DNA from: Alphaproteobacteria bacterium
Lineage (GTDB): Bacteria > Pseudomonadota > Alphaproteobacteria > Micavibrionales > UBA2020
Direction of reading: 5' to 3'
NCBI GenBank assembly: GCA_025934695.1
Contig: JAICWS010000002.1
Span: forward strand, 124,001-188,000
Length of the DNA stretch: 64,000 nt
Positions 42,639 to 50,660 of the stretch are shown here, in pieces (position 1 is the first letter of the stretch; each line of letters begins with the position of its first letter). The position numbers were made by a program, and so were the translations under genes. The notes beneath the pieces were generated by a model. The model was not told the DNA's origin, searched no databases, and worked only from the letters and a program-made list of their open reading frames with translations.

Positions 42639-44780
42639 TCAGGGTCCTTTCAGGCCAAGCTTCGCGCGCTTGCCCATTTCCTTCAGGCGCAGCTGGTCGA
42701 GCGCCGCCTTCAGCCCGTGGAAGTCGCATTGATCCCGATAGCAAGGCGGCACATTGTCGTTGACGAAGGCGACGGCGTCCTTGTCGCGCCACAGCGACGG
42801 CACGAGAATGTCGTTGAGCTTGCCATGCGCGCCCAGGATGTCGAGGATGGAATTGCCGGTCTCGTCCTTCGCGCCCAGCACGGCCGGGTCGAAGGGTTTC
42901 GCGCTTTCAGAGGCGCGCTGCATTACTGCCCCAAAGGCATCGGCGTAAGCGGCAGCGACGCCGAGGCTGAAGACGTCTTCGGGCGCCGTTTGCGTAATAC
43001 GCGCATCCAAACCTGGATCGGGCCGTCCCTGGTCCCGGCGCAGCCATTTTTCAATGACGCTCAGCGTCGCATCGTCCGCATAGCTGCCGATCATCGCCGG
43101 CAGCCGTTCGGCCTCTTCCATGCGGATGCCGCGGCCCAGCAGGTATTCCAGCATGTCGCGCGCGTTCTGGCGCGCCGCGATTTCCAGCGTCGCCACCGCC
43201 GTTTTATCATCCATCCCATAGCCATGGCTGCCCAGCCATTCGATGGCGGCAACGCCGCCTTTGACAAGACCGTGGGCGTCCTTGTCGGTGAGCGGCCGCG
43301 CGGCGCAGCCGATCGTCTGCAGCAGCGGCAGGAACTGCGGATGTTGGATCAGCGTTTCCTCGGCTTTTTTGCGCAGACCCTCGTCCCAGGGTGTGCGCGC
43401 GAACATATCTTCCAGCCCCGCCGTATCGCCGCGCTTGATGAAGCCTTCGATGGCATATTCCAGCTGGTAAGACAGCGCGGCCTGGAATTTTTCCGTCTTC
43501 GGGAAGGCGTCGAGGATATCCTGCCGTCCTTCCGATGCCGCGCGCCAGTACAGCGCGTCGCCGCGCGCATGCCAGTCGCCGCCCAGCTGCGCTGCCTTCA
43601 GAATGATGTCGGTCGACGCGCTTTTCTGCAGTTCGGCAATCTGCGCGGGCGTAAATGGCCCGTTCGCGGCTTCGATGTGCGCCGCGATTTTTTCATTCCC
43701 GGCTTCGGTGGCCGCAATCCATAGCTGTGCGAGCCCCTTCTCGTCTGCCGGAAGGGGAATTCCCTTCGCCAGCGCGTCGAAGAATTCCTGCGGCGTGTCG
43801 GCCGTGGCGAAAACGCGCAGCAGCGGATAGCAGGCTTCCTTCGCGGCTTCGGGCGTGAATTCCATCAGGAAGCGCGCGGCGGGCCGCCGGTCGTCGATCG
43901 CGCCATGCATCAGCAGCAGCGACACCATGTCGGGCTTGATGCCCAGCTTTTCCACGATATGCGGGAAGACGTGCGCCTCTTCCGCCGACGCCGCCAGCGC
44001 CGCATGCAGCAGCAGGAAGTCGGGCATCAAGTGGCTCTGGAAGCTGTCGATGAATTTGTCGATGGCGGGAATATGGCCCGAGGCGAAGACATAGCCGGTC
44101 ACTTCGCGCAGCACGCCGGTGCCCATGTCCATCATGTCCATGTCCATCATTTCCAGGTGGCGGCGCGTCGTTTCCTGGTCCGCCAGCATCTTGTCGAGTG
44201 AAGTATCGATGGCGGCTTTGTCCTTGCGGGCGCAGGCATTGAGGAAATGCATCAGATAGTCGCAATCGCGTCCGGGTTCGGCGGTGAGACGCGCATATTC
44301 CGCGGGCTGCGCGGTCAGCAGTCCGAACAGCGCCTTGTCGTTCAGATCCTTTTCGGGAACTGCGCGCAGCAGCAGCTCGGCGGCCTCATCCTGCTTGGCC
44401 AGCAGCGCCGCGCAGATGCCGTGGTTCAGAATATCGGTCGAAGGGTTCTTGGCGATGATATGGGTGACGGTGGTAAGATTGCTCTTCTCCACCGCCTTCT
44501 GCAGCGCATAGACGATCATCGGCGTGCCGTACATCGGCGAGCGCTGCGTCTCGAGGATATCGGCGGCTGCGATCGTATCGCTTTCCGCCAGCGCCTTGAT
44601 CGCGCGCCGGTCGCGGTGGGACGGATCGGCGCCCGCCGCGTACAGCCGGGCCGTTTCCGTCCAGTCGCCGCGCTCGGCGGCCTCGGCCAGCCGCAGGTCG
44701 GCCTTGGCCTTTGCGATGCATTCCAGCAGCCGTTCTCCCGCCGGCGTCTTCTTCTCCGCTGCCTTGTCGAACGCATCCAT
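42639..44780 (-). CDS. Ankyrin-like helical repeat protein with C-terminal LW/YRDQ module, 713 aa
   Basis: This large soluble protein is mostly degenerate ankyrin-like helical repeats (AAERGDWTETARLYAAGADPSHRD near the N-terminus), with no enzyme motif recognised. The C-terminal module reads ILDILGAHGKLNDILVPSLW and VPPCYRDQCDFHGL, ending in GLKGP. It is the first gene of the three-gene block and has a near-consensus promoter about 100 nt upstream (44881-44909). Confidence 0.78.
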   Translation of the reverse strand: MDAFDKAAEKKTPAGERLLECIAKAKADLRLAEAAERGDWTETARLYAAGADPSHRDRRAIKALAESDTIAAADILETQRSPMYGTPMIVYALQKAVEKSNLTTVTHIIAKNPSTDILNHGICAALLAKQDEAAELLLRAVPEKDLNDKALFGLLTAQPAEYARLTAEPGRDCDYLMHFLNACARKDKAAIDTSLDKMLADQETTRRHLEMMDMDMMDMGTGVLREVTGYVFASGHIPAIDKFIDSFQSHLMPDFLLLHAALAASAEEAHVFPHIVEKLGIKPDMVSLLLMHGAIDDRRPAARFLMEFTPEAAKEACYPLLRVFATADTPQEFFDALAKGIPLPADEKGLAQLWIAATEAGNEKIAAHIEAANGPFTPAQIAELQKSASTDIILKAAQLGGDWHARGDALYWRAASEGRQDILDAFPKTEKFQAALSYQLEYAIEGFIKRGDTAGLEDMFARTPWDEGLRKKAEETLIQHPQFLPLLQTIGCAARPLTDKDAHGLVKGGVAAIEWLGSHGYGMDDKTAVATLEIAARQNARDMLEYLLGRGIRMEEAERLPAMIGSYADDATLSVIEKWLRRDQGRPDPGLDARITQTAPEDVFSLGVAAAYADAFGAVMQRASESAKPFDPAVLGAKDETGNSILDILGAHGKLNDILVPSLWRDKDAVAFVNDNVPPCYRDQCDFHGLKAALDQLRLKEMGKRAKLGLKGP

Positions 44781-44880
44781 TGGCCAAATTCCTGCCCAAA
44801 AAGAAAGTGAAACCGCCGGTCTGCGTTCCAGTAACGAAGGGAATCGGGCAACCAGACGGACTTTTCCAGAAAATCTATCT

Positions 44881-44909
44881 TTTATAGGAAGTTATGCACT
44901 TTATGTCAA
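44881..44909 (-). promoter_or_regulatory. Near-consensus sigma70 promoter of the three-gene ankyrin block
   Basis: On the minus strand, TTGACA (44909-44904) and TATAAA (44886-44881) are exactly 17 nt apart, the best promoter match in the window. Transcription would begin near 44874, leaving a leader of about 94 nt before the 713-aa gene. Confidence 0.7.
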
Positions 44910-45021
44910 GAATCGGAAAGAAATACTGCTGTTCACAAATGCTGCACTGCAACCAAGTTAAGCGTTTGAGATCTATGACGAACAATAAAAGGCTTAACCA
45001 ATTTTGGGTAATATAGCAAAT

Positions 45022-45165
45022 ATGCAAGCACGTAACAAAAAGCCAGCCGAGACCCCGTCAGCGGTTCCGATGCCCAAGGCGCAAAACAAGCCTGTGCAGG
45101 ACTGTCCGGACGAGGAGGAGAAGGTCGTGCAGCCGTTCAGCCAGCAGACGCAACGGCCGCAATAG
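45022..45165 (+). CDS. Possible small protein, 47 aa
   Basis: A short frame begins at ATG 45022 and ends at TAG 45163-45165. It is hydrophilic and Gln/Pro/Lys-rich (ARNKKPAETPSAVPMPKAQ at the start, QPFSQQTQRPQ at the end). GC-rich third positions match local coding style, while the DNA just upstream is AT-rich as expected for an intergenic region. The ribosome site is weak (GGGTAA). It could also be chance. Confidence 0.4.
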   Translation: MQARNKKPAETPSAVPMPKAQNKPVQDCPDEEEKVVQPFSQQTQRPQ

Positions 45166-45182
45166 CTACTTCTCCAACCACG

Positions 45183-46028
45183 TCAGGGCGCGGGGTTGCC
45201 GCGCCGGCGCGTCAGTTTGATCGGCCTGCGTATCTTCACAATCGCGTCGCTTCCGTCGGTGAAAGGCTGGGCGACCTTTGGCGCTTCCGCGCGGTTGTGC
45301 CGGTCGATCAGCTCCGTGAAAGCCGCGACGAATTCAGGATCCTTGCCGCCATGCGCGCAGGCGATATCAAGCGCCGTGCGTCCCGCATCATCCCGCAAAT
45401 GGCGATCCGCGCCGCGCTCGAGAAGGAAGTAGGCCGTCCGGATGCAGCCACCTTCCGCCGCCGCCATCAGGGGCGTCAGCCCGTCTTTGTCCCGGGCATT
45501 GATGTTTGCGCCATGGTCGAGCAGAAGGGTCGCCGTCAGCGGATATTCGCGCGCGGCCGCGATATGCAGCGGCAGCCGGCCGGCCGCGTTTTTCCTGGTG
45601 ACCGATGCGCCATGGCGCAACAGTGCTTCCGCATTCTTGATACTGCCATTGTGGACGGCTTCCATCAGTGGCGTCATGCCATCGGCTTTCGGCGCGTCGA
45701 TCGTTGCGCGATGATGCAGCAAAAGTCCCAGCACATCAGGAGCGCCTTTCGCTGCGGCATGGAGCGGGCGCGTACCGTCGGGCAGCGCCGCGTTTGCATC
45801 GGCGCGATGATCGAGCAGCAGTTTCGCGGCCATGAAGTGGCCGTTCTCCACCGCGACCATCAGCGCGGTCTTGTGCAACTGCCGCCAGGCGACGGCCTCG
45901 TCATATTCATCGACGAACTCCCGCAGCACGTGGATATGCCCATAGCGCGCCCCCAAAAAGAACCGGCCCTTGTCCGGGAACTTCTTCGAACTCGCATTCG
46001 CGCTGTTGAAAGGCTTTTTCGACATCAT
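45183..46028 (-). CDS. Ankyrin repeat protein, 281 aa
   Basis: After a basic start (KKPFNSANASSKKFPDKG), clear ankyrin repeats fill residues about 25-250 (KTALMVAVENGHFMAAKLLLDHRADAN, GLTPLMAAAEGGCIRTAYFLLERGADRH). The C-terminus is basic (IKLTRRRGNPAP). The start ATG at 46028 has AAGG about 10 nt upstream. A perfect -35 hexamer TTGACA (46067-46062, minus strand) lies upstream with no good -10. It is divergent from the HESVH protein gene. Confidence 0.88.
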   Translation of the reverse strand: MMSKKPFNSANASSKKFPDKGRFFLGARYGHIHVLREFVDEYDEAVAWRQLHKTALMVAVENGHFMAAKLLLDHRADANAALPDGTRPLHAAAKGAPDVLGLLLHHRATIDAPKADGMTPLMEAVHNGSIKNAEALLRHGASVTRKNAAGRLPLHIAAAREYPLTATLLLDHGANINARDKDGLTPLMAAAEGGCIRTAYFLLERGADRHLRDDAGRTALDIACAHGGKDPEFVAAFTELIDRHNRAEAPKVAQPFTDGSDAIVKIRRPIKLTRRRGNPAP

Positions 46029-46266
46029 TTCGGGCTAGCCTTAACATAAGATTTCAGAAACTGTCAACAAAACGGTTCCTTGGGAAATTTTCGGTCCAGA
46101 AAGGGTTTTTTAATGTTTGTTCATTACTGTAGCCAGTTAATCGGTCCCGACTCATGCCGATAAATATGTCTAACTGTGGATATTTCTGGACAGAATTTAG
46201 GGTTAGTGTTCAGATAAAATTTCCAAACGGCGTGACATGTCGGGTGTGTAATTGGGGGAGTCAAGC

Positions 46267-47523
46267 ATGTCACGTTTACCAGAACAGAAGTTTATTCCAC
46301 GGCTGGTCGAACGCTTCGAACTCAGCGCGGGACCGCACGCGAACACGTCCGTGCCGCTGCCGCCCATGCCGTTGCCGCCGTCCCCGCCCGAGCGCGGCGA
46401 CTGGACCGTCGAGACGCGCGATGCCGACGGCAACAAGGTTTACGCCCGGCCGCCGGTGCAGGTGGATTTCATCGGCACCATCAACACCGAAAAGCCCGAC
46501 CCCTTCGCCTCTGACGCGCACAAGGCGCGCCGCCAGAAACAACTGGACCGCGAGGCCGAGCAGAACGCCCAGGCGCTCGAAAAGGCCGTCTTCATCCTCA
46601 GCCAGAGCCCGACCGGCCGCGATGTGCTGGAACAGCTGACAAAGGAAGGTTACCGCATCGTGTTCGACGATCGCCGCACCGGCGATCGGGGCGCGGGCGG
46701 CCTCTGCGACCCGGCTGACAAGCTCATCATCCTGCGCGGCCACGACAACCCCGAATATCTCGCGCTGCTGCTCGGTCACGAGTCGGTGCACGCGGTGCAG
46801 AATTCGCGCTGGGATCTTTTCCCCTCGACGCGCCACAAGCCCGAGGTCGGCATCAAGATGTCCTTCGCCATCGAGGCGGACGCCTATGCGCAGCAATCCC
46901 AGATCGCGCTTGAGCTCGCCTACGGCGACCCGCAAGGCCCGAAGGATCAGCTGCGCATGGACGGGCCGCTGCTGCAGATGCGCGAACGCTTCCCCGATAT
47001 CATCCGCGCGGCGGAAAAAGTGCTTATCGACGACAAGTCGCTGCAGAATGGCGCGACCGTTGCGGCTGCCTTCGAAGCCTTCTACGACAATTTCTACCTG
47101 CGCACCTTCTACGAAGACGCGCATATCGAATGGGCGGAAACCTACGCGCCCAAGCTGAAAGGATCCTTCCCCTGGTTGCAGCGCCACTTCACGAAGGACA
47201 CCGACAGCCAGTGGATCAAGGACCGCATCCAGCATCGCGGCAAGTCGTATCTTAACGATCATCTGCCGCACATGAGCTTCGACGACCGCCGCCATTCTGG
47301 CGTGTCGGAAACGACGGGCAAGCGCATCCAGCGCTTCTACAAGAACCACCTGTCGAAAGAGCCGGCACCTGTGATCAAAAGTTTCGGCGTCCATATGCGC
47401 GACGCGGTCGACGTGGTGCTCGGCCTCACCAGCAGCATCCACGCCATCTTCAAGGAAGGCGAAACGCCGACCAAGCCGTCTCTGCGCGCCCCGCCGCGCC
47501 GCAAATGGGGCATGTGGGAGTAA
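46267..47523 (+). CDS. Putative HESVH metallopeptidase (LSQSPT family)
   Basis: This 418-aa soluble protein is a paralogue of the 27917-28984 protein. After a Pro-rich N-terminus (residues 1-75) comes FILSQSPTGRDVLEQLTKEGYRI (about 109-131), the zincin-like motif HESVH at 171-175 (LALLLGHESVHAVQ), and FAIEADAYAQQ about 30 residues later, which may give the third ligand. The second half is helical. The start ATG at 46267 follows GGGGGAG by about 8 nt. No signal peptide. A secreted protease effector is one possibility. Confidence 0.7.
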   Translation: MSRLPEQKFIPRLVERFELSAGPHANTSVPLPPMPLPPSPPERGDWTVETRDADGNKVYARPPVQVDFIGTINTEKPDPFASDAHKARRQKQLDREAEQNAQALEKAVFILSQSPTGRDVLEQLTKEGYRIVFDDRRTGDRGAGGLCDPADKLIILRGHDNPEYLALLLGHESVHAVQNSRWDLFPSTRHKPEVGIKMSFAIEADAYAQQSQIALELAYGDPQGPKDQLRMDGPLLQMRERFPDIIRAAEKVLIDDKSLQNGATVAAAFEAFYDNFYLRTFYEDAHIEWAETYAPKLKGSFPWLQRHFTKDTDSQWIKDRIQHRGKSYLNDHLPHMSFDDRRHSGVSETTGKRIQRFYKNHLSKEPAPVIKSFGVHMRDAVDVVLGLTSSIHAIFKEGETPTKPSLRAPPRRKWGMWE

Positions 47524-47540
47524 TCTTTTAAGGAACGTCC

Positions 47541-48146
47541 ATGGGGGGATCATCGCCGGTCTGGCTGCTTGTCGTCCTGGTCCTCAACTTCGGCGTGTCC
47601 TGGGCCAACTGCATTTCCTGCGGCCGCGCGTGGGAAGAATCCAAAGCCGTCGGCGGAATCTTAAGGCTGCTCGTCTGGTGCGGCGCCATCAACGCTGCCA
47701 TCGGCTTTTCGTCGGTCGTCATCTTTCCGCTCACGCTGACCGCGCAGGCGCTGTTTCCCGACGTGCTGAAGCCCGAGGACGTTCATGTCATCTTCAGCCT
47801 GTGGTATCTCACGATCGTCTTTCCCGCGCTGGGCGCCGGCTTCATCATCATGATCGAGTCCTGGAACGCTGCTTTTCGCGACCGCAGCCTTGGCAACCTC
47901 AGCCGTGCCTCCTATAACACGCTCGCCAACCTGCACAACACGATGAGCACGATCAACAGTTTTGAGCCGGCGTTCGAGGCGGTGGGCAAGCTGTTCACAG
48001 GCAAGGGCGACGCGCAAGGCAAGCTGATCCTTCTGGCCGCCGTCGTCGTTTCCCTGGCGCTTTGCGCGGGTATCATCCTCACCGCGACGCTGATCCACCG
48101 CTGGGCGGGTACGGTCGCGCTGCCGGTATACAAGGCGCCGCGCTAA
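47541..48146 (+). CDS. Integral membrane protein of unknown function
   Basis: This 201-aa protein has about four membrane helices (residues about 6-22, 41-62, 85-105 and 162-186). A hydrophilic loop between helices three and four contains SYNTLANLHNTMSTINSFEP. I recognise no family. It begins 17 nt after the HESVH gene with AAGGA upstream and is probably cotranscribed with it. Its last 4 nt overlap the convergent small basic gene. Confidence 0.7.
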   Translation: MGGSSPVWLLVVLVLNFGVSWANCISCGRAWEESKAVGGILRLLVWCGAINAAIGFSSVVIFPLTLTAQALFPDVLKPEDVHVIFSLWYLTIVFPALGAGFIIMIESWNAAFRDRSLGNLSRASYNTLANLHNTMSTINSFEPAFEAVGKLFTGKGDAQGKLILLAAVVVSLALCAGIILTATLIHRWAGTVALPVYKAPR

Positions 48147-48328
48147 GAAGAGGCTTTCTTTTTTTGTGCTGGCGGTTTTGTGCGCCGGGCTTTTCGGCGT
48201 GGCTTGGCTTTTGCGGCCGCGCGCTTGGCGGGAGGTTTCCGTTTGGCCTTGCGTGCGCGTTCTCGCTTGCGCCGCAGTTCGCGCAGGCGCTTCATCACCT
48301 TATCGAACTTCTCCATCCCTTCCGCCAT
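48143..48328 (-). CDS. Small Lys/Arg/Ala/Pro-rich basic protein (histone H1-like)
   Basis: This 61-aa protein has a helical start (MEKFDKVMKRLRELRRKRER) and an extremely basic tail (KPPAKRAAAKAKPRRKARR). Such composition is typical of H1-like nucleoid proteins or of basic extensions. The ribosome site is poor (AGG 7 nt upstream), so the gene is uncertain. It converges with the membrane protein gene with a 4-nt overlap. Confidence 0.45.
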   Translation of the reverse strand: MAEGMEKFDKVMKRLRELRRKRERARKAKRKPPAKRAAAKAKPRRKARRTKPPAQKKKASS

Positions 48329-48373
48329 TCTTCTGGCCTACGCGCTTTGCGGAGGCGGCGCAAGAGGATTGGA

Positions 48374-48405
48374 GTTATGGCAATTTACAATCAAATAACC
48401 ATAAC
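48374..48405. promoter_or_regulatory. Everted repeat GTTATGG...CCATAAC upstream of the 48471 promoter
   Basis: GTTATGG (48374-48380) and CCATAAC (48399-48405) are inverted copies 18 nt apart, ending just before the -35 hexamer at 48409. The same half-sites, in the opposite arrangement, make up the palindrome at 18687-18704. A shared regulator is possible but unproven. Confidence 0.35.
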
Positions 48406-48408
48406 ATA

Positions 48409-48438
48409 TTGACATAGTCCAGCGCCCCTGCCGATACT
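48409..48438 (+). promoter_or_regulatory. Candidate promoter of the LGG-P paralogue genes
   Basis: TTGACA (48409-48414) and GATACT (48433-48438) are 18 nt apart. The start codon of the first gene is about 32 nt downstream. Confidence 0.45.
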
Positions 48439-48470
48439 CGGGGCCGGTCCGTCAAACATGGAGTCGCGGC

Positions 48471-49373
48471 ATGGCAAAAGACCCGGCATGGCAGGCATCC
48501 CTCGACGCTTTCAAAAAGCAGCTCGACACGATGCGCGCATCCGACGTGCTGTTGCCGCAGGGCGTGCGCGACATCTTCACCCAGACCGACATGTCGCAGT
48601 GGACGAACGATCGGCGCGTCTTCACTTTCGGCCAGCTCGACGCCGACAAGATGATCCAGGTCTGCCGCGACGGGCTGCTGCCCTGGTGGCCGGTCTTCAC
48701 CGGGCGCATCTATGCGGGCGACCTCGAGGGCGTCAAAAAAATTCAGCGCGCTTTTGAAAAGGACGCGGGCAAGTCCGAAAAGCCGAACTGCTCCTCGGCG
48801 CTGACCTGGATCGTTTATCCGCACACGATCTGTGACGGTTTTTCCAACACGATCAATCCCAGGGTCATCCGCCAGCTGCTTGCCTCGGGCGCCGACGCGA
48901 ATTACGAGAATGGAAAGTGGCTCGAATTCGCGCTCAAGAATCTCGACGCCGAAGGCATCCGCCCGTTCCTCGATTACGGCGCGGCCTCGGGCACCATCCT
49001 GCGCGTCATGGACGATCTGCAGAAGAACCAGAAGTTCCAGCAACTGGGCCGCATCCAGGACGCGCTGGCGCATTGCGCCTACGTCAAGGTCGATGCCGAC
49101 ACGCTGCTCGAGGCGAAATACGTGCCGGACGCGCGTGGCTGCTCGGTCTTCAAGACGCTGTTCAACTTCCGCTCCCGCCGCGTGCATGAAATTTATGAAA
49201 CCGGCAACGGGGCGCAGGCCGTCATGGACGGCATGCCCTTTTCCGACTATGACGCCGACGCGCTGAAGATGGCGCGCGACCAGCTGCTGCAGCTGGGCGG
49301 CAAGCCGCGCGAACTCGACGAAAGGCTCGACAAGCCGGCCAGGCCCGCGTTCAAGGGTCTGCAGAATGGTTGA
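48471..49373 (+). CDS. Unknown protein with GxLDA/WW and LGG-P modules (first of three paralogues)
   Basis: This 300-aa soluble protein has no recognised family. An N-terminal module reads FTFGQLDADKMIQVCRDGLLPWW; a middle part resembles degenerate ankyrin (VIRQLLASGADANYENG); and the C-terminal LGG-P module includes TLLEAKYVPD, LFNFRSRRVHEIYET and ARDQLLQLGGKPRELDE. The next gene overlaps it by 8 nt and is a clear paralogue. Likely start ATG 48471, just after the TCGCGGC run; the ribosome site (TGGAG) is moderate. Confidence 0.75.
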   Translation: MAKDPAWQASLDAFKKQLDTMRASDVLLPQGVRDIFTQTDMSQWTNDRRVFTFGQLDADKMIQVCRDGLLPWWPVFTGRIYAGDLEGVKKIQRAFEKDAGKSEKPNCSSALTWIVYPHTICDGFSNTINPRVIRQLLASGADANYENGKWLEFALKNLDAEGIRPFLDYGAASGTILRVMDDLQKNQKFQQLGRIQDALAHCAYVKVDADTLLEAKYVPDARGCSVFKTLFNFRSRRVHEIYETGNGAQAVMDGMPFSDYDADALKMARDQLLQLGGKPRELDERLDKPARPAFKGLQNG

Positions 49374-50241
49374 TCTTCCAACCGCGCGGCAAAAGCTGGC
49401 CGAGCTGCGGCAGGCGCTTGCCGCGCAAGGTCCCGCGGCGCTGCAAACGACGGCAACATGGGAAACGCACTTGCGCATTTTCGCCTTCGGCCAGCTCGAC
49501 GCGCAAACGCTCACCGACGGATGCCGCGCAGGCGCGATTCCCTGGTGGGAACCCTTGGCGGCAAAGACCTATTTCGGACAGCTCGATGATTTGCGCACCC
49601 TGCGCGCGGCGATGGAAGCGGACACGGGGCTTTCGACGGACAAGCCCGATCTGTCCACCACCATGACCTGGGGCTCCTGGCCCTGCCCGATCGTCGAGGG
49701 GCTGCCGCCCGCGCTCGACGGCGCCGTCTTGGACCAGCTGTTCGACTGGGGCGCGAACCCGCTCATCAAGGATTTCAACGGCGGAAGCTACTACGACAAG
49801 GCGCTGCACGAAAGCCCCTCTGGCGTCATCCACGCCTTTCTGTCGCACGGCGCGCCGCAAAACAACGCCACCCGCATCCGCGACGAATTGCTGGCCGCCG
49901 GGAACACGCGGCAAGCAGGCGAAATCCAGCAGGCGCTGGGCCTCGGCGGCTTTTTCACCAAGGTCGACAACCGCACGCTCATGGAAACGAAATATATCTC
50001 CGAGCCCGGGCGCAACAGCATCCTGCGCACCGTCTTCAACTTCGGCGCGCAACGCGTGAACGAGGTTTTCGAGACGCAAGGGGCCGGGAGTGCGATGACC
50101 AGCTGCGGCTTCGACGATTACGACCGCCGCGCCATCGACGCGGCGCGCGACACGCTGGAAAAACTTGGCGGCGCGCCCGGCGACGCCTGGATGCTCGACA
50201 AGAAAAAGAAAGCTGCGCTCGCCGAACCGCGAAAGCCGTAA
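49366..50241 (+). CDS. Unknown protein with GxLDA/WW and LGG-P modules (second paralogue)
   Basis: This 291-aa protein is paralogous to the preceding gene along its length: FAFGQLDAQTLTDGCRAGAIPWW near the N-terminus, a middle part with LDQLFDWGANPLIKD, and the C-terminal module TLMETKYISE, VFNFGAQRVNEVFET and ARDTLEKLGGAPGD. It ends with a Lys-rich tail (KKKKAALAEPRKP). The 8-nt overlap with the upstream gene indicates a single transcript. Confidence 0.75.
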   Translation: MVDLPTARQKLAELRQALAAQGPAALQTTATWETHLRIFAFGQLDAQTLTDGCRAGAIPWWEPLAAKTYFGQLDDLRTLRAAMEADTGLSTDKPDLSTTMTWGSWPCPIVEGLPPALDGAVLDQLFDWGANPLIKDFNGGSYYDKALHESPSGVIHAFLSHGAPQNNATRIRDELLAAGNTRQAGEIQQALGLGGFFTKVDNRTLMETKYISEPGRNSILRTVFNFGAQRVNEVFETQGAGSAMTSCGFDDYDRRAIDAARDTLEKLGGAPGDAWMLDKKKKAALAEPRKP

Positions 50242-50332
50242 TTATCGGATGCGAAGAATCCTTGCGCGAATCCCCAGAATCGCTTTATGCTGGAAAAAGA
50301 ACAAAACAAGAACAATGAAACAGGGGTGATCC

Positions 50333-50551
50333 ATGACGACACGCAAGCAGCAGCTGAATACCGACGAGCGCCGCGAATTGCTGGAGGCGCTGCACCGGGC
50401 GCATCTGGCCTGCCAGAAGGCGCAACGGACGGTCGCGGTCTACAGCGATATCTATGATGCCGCAGCCTATGCGCTGGTCAATCTCGACGCGCTGGCCGAA
50501 GCGGTGACAGGAGAACGCCGCGCGCTGGCCCGGCTGCCGCTCCGCCGTTAA
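50333..50551 (+). CDS. Small helical protein, 72 aa, unknown
   Basis: The protein is charged and helical (DERRELLEALHRAHLACQKAQRTVAVYSDIYDAAAYALVNLDALAEAVTGERRALARL) with no motif I recognise. AGGGG lies about 7 nt before the ATG. It sits between two LGG-P paralogues in the same orientation. It might form a coiled-coil partner or chaperone, but that is speculation. Confidence 0.6.
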   Translation: MTTRKQQLNTDERRELLEALHRAHLACQKAQRTVAVYSDIYDAAAYALVNLDALAEAVTGERRALARLPLRR

Positions 50552-50587
50552 ACGTATTTTACCGAATGCAGTAAGACGGCGGTCTGG

Positions 50588-50616
50588 TTGACATATCGCA
50601 TCCGCCCGTCTATGAA
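50588..50616 (+). promoter_or_regulatory. Candidate promoter of the 50661 gene
   Basis: TTGACA (50588-50593) and TATGAA (50611-50616) are exactly 17 nt apart. The TTG start codon of the small LGG-P gene lies about 45 nt downstream. Confidence 0.6.
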
Positions 50617-50660
50617 AAAGCTGTTCCAGAGATCGGCATTTTCACGAGGGCGGTAAAGCG

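Noticed and set aside
14081-46052. A recurring AACATAAGATATGAAG-like sequence (14083-14099, 15561-15576, 29033-29049, 46043-46052)
   Set aside because: The first 12 bases TTAACATAAGAT match exactly only at 15559 and 46041. Orientation and distance to genes are inconsistent, so it may simply reflect AT-rich promoter DNA.
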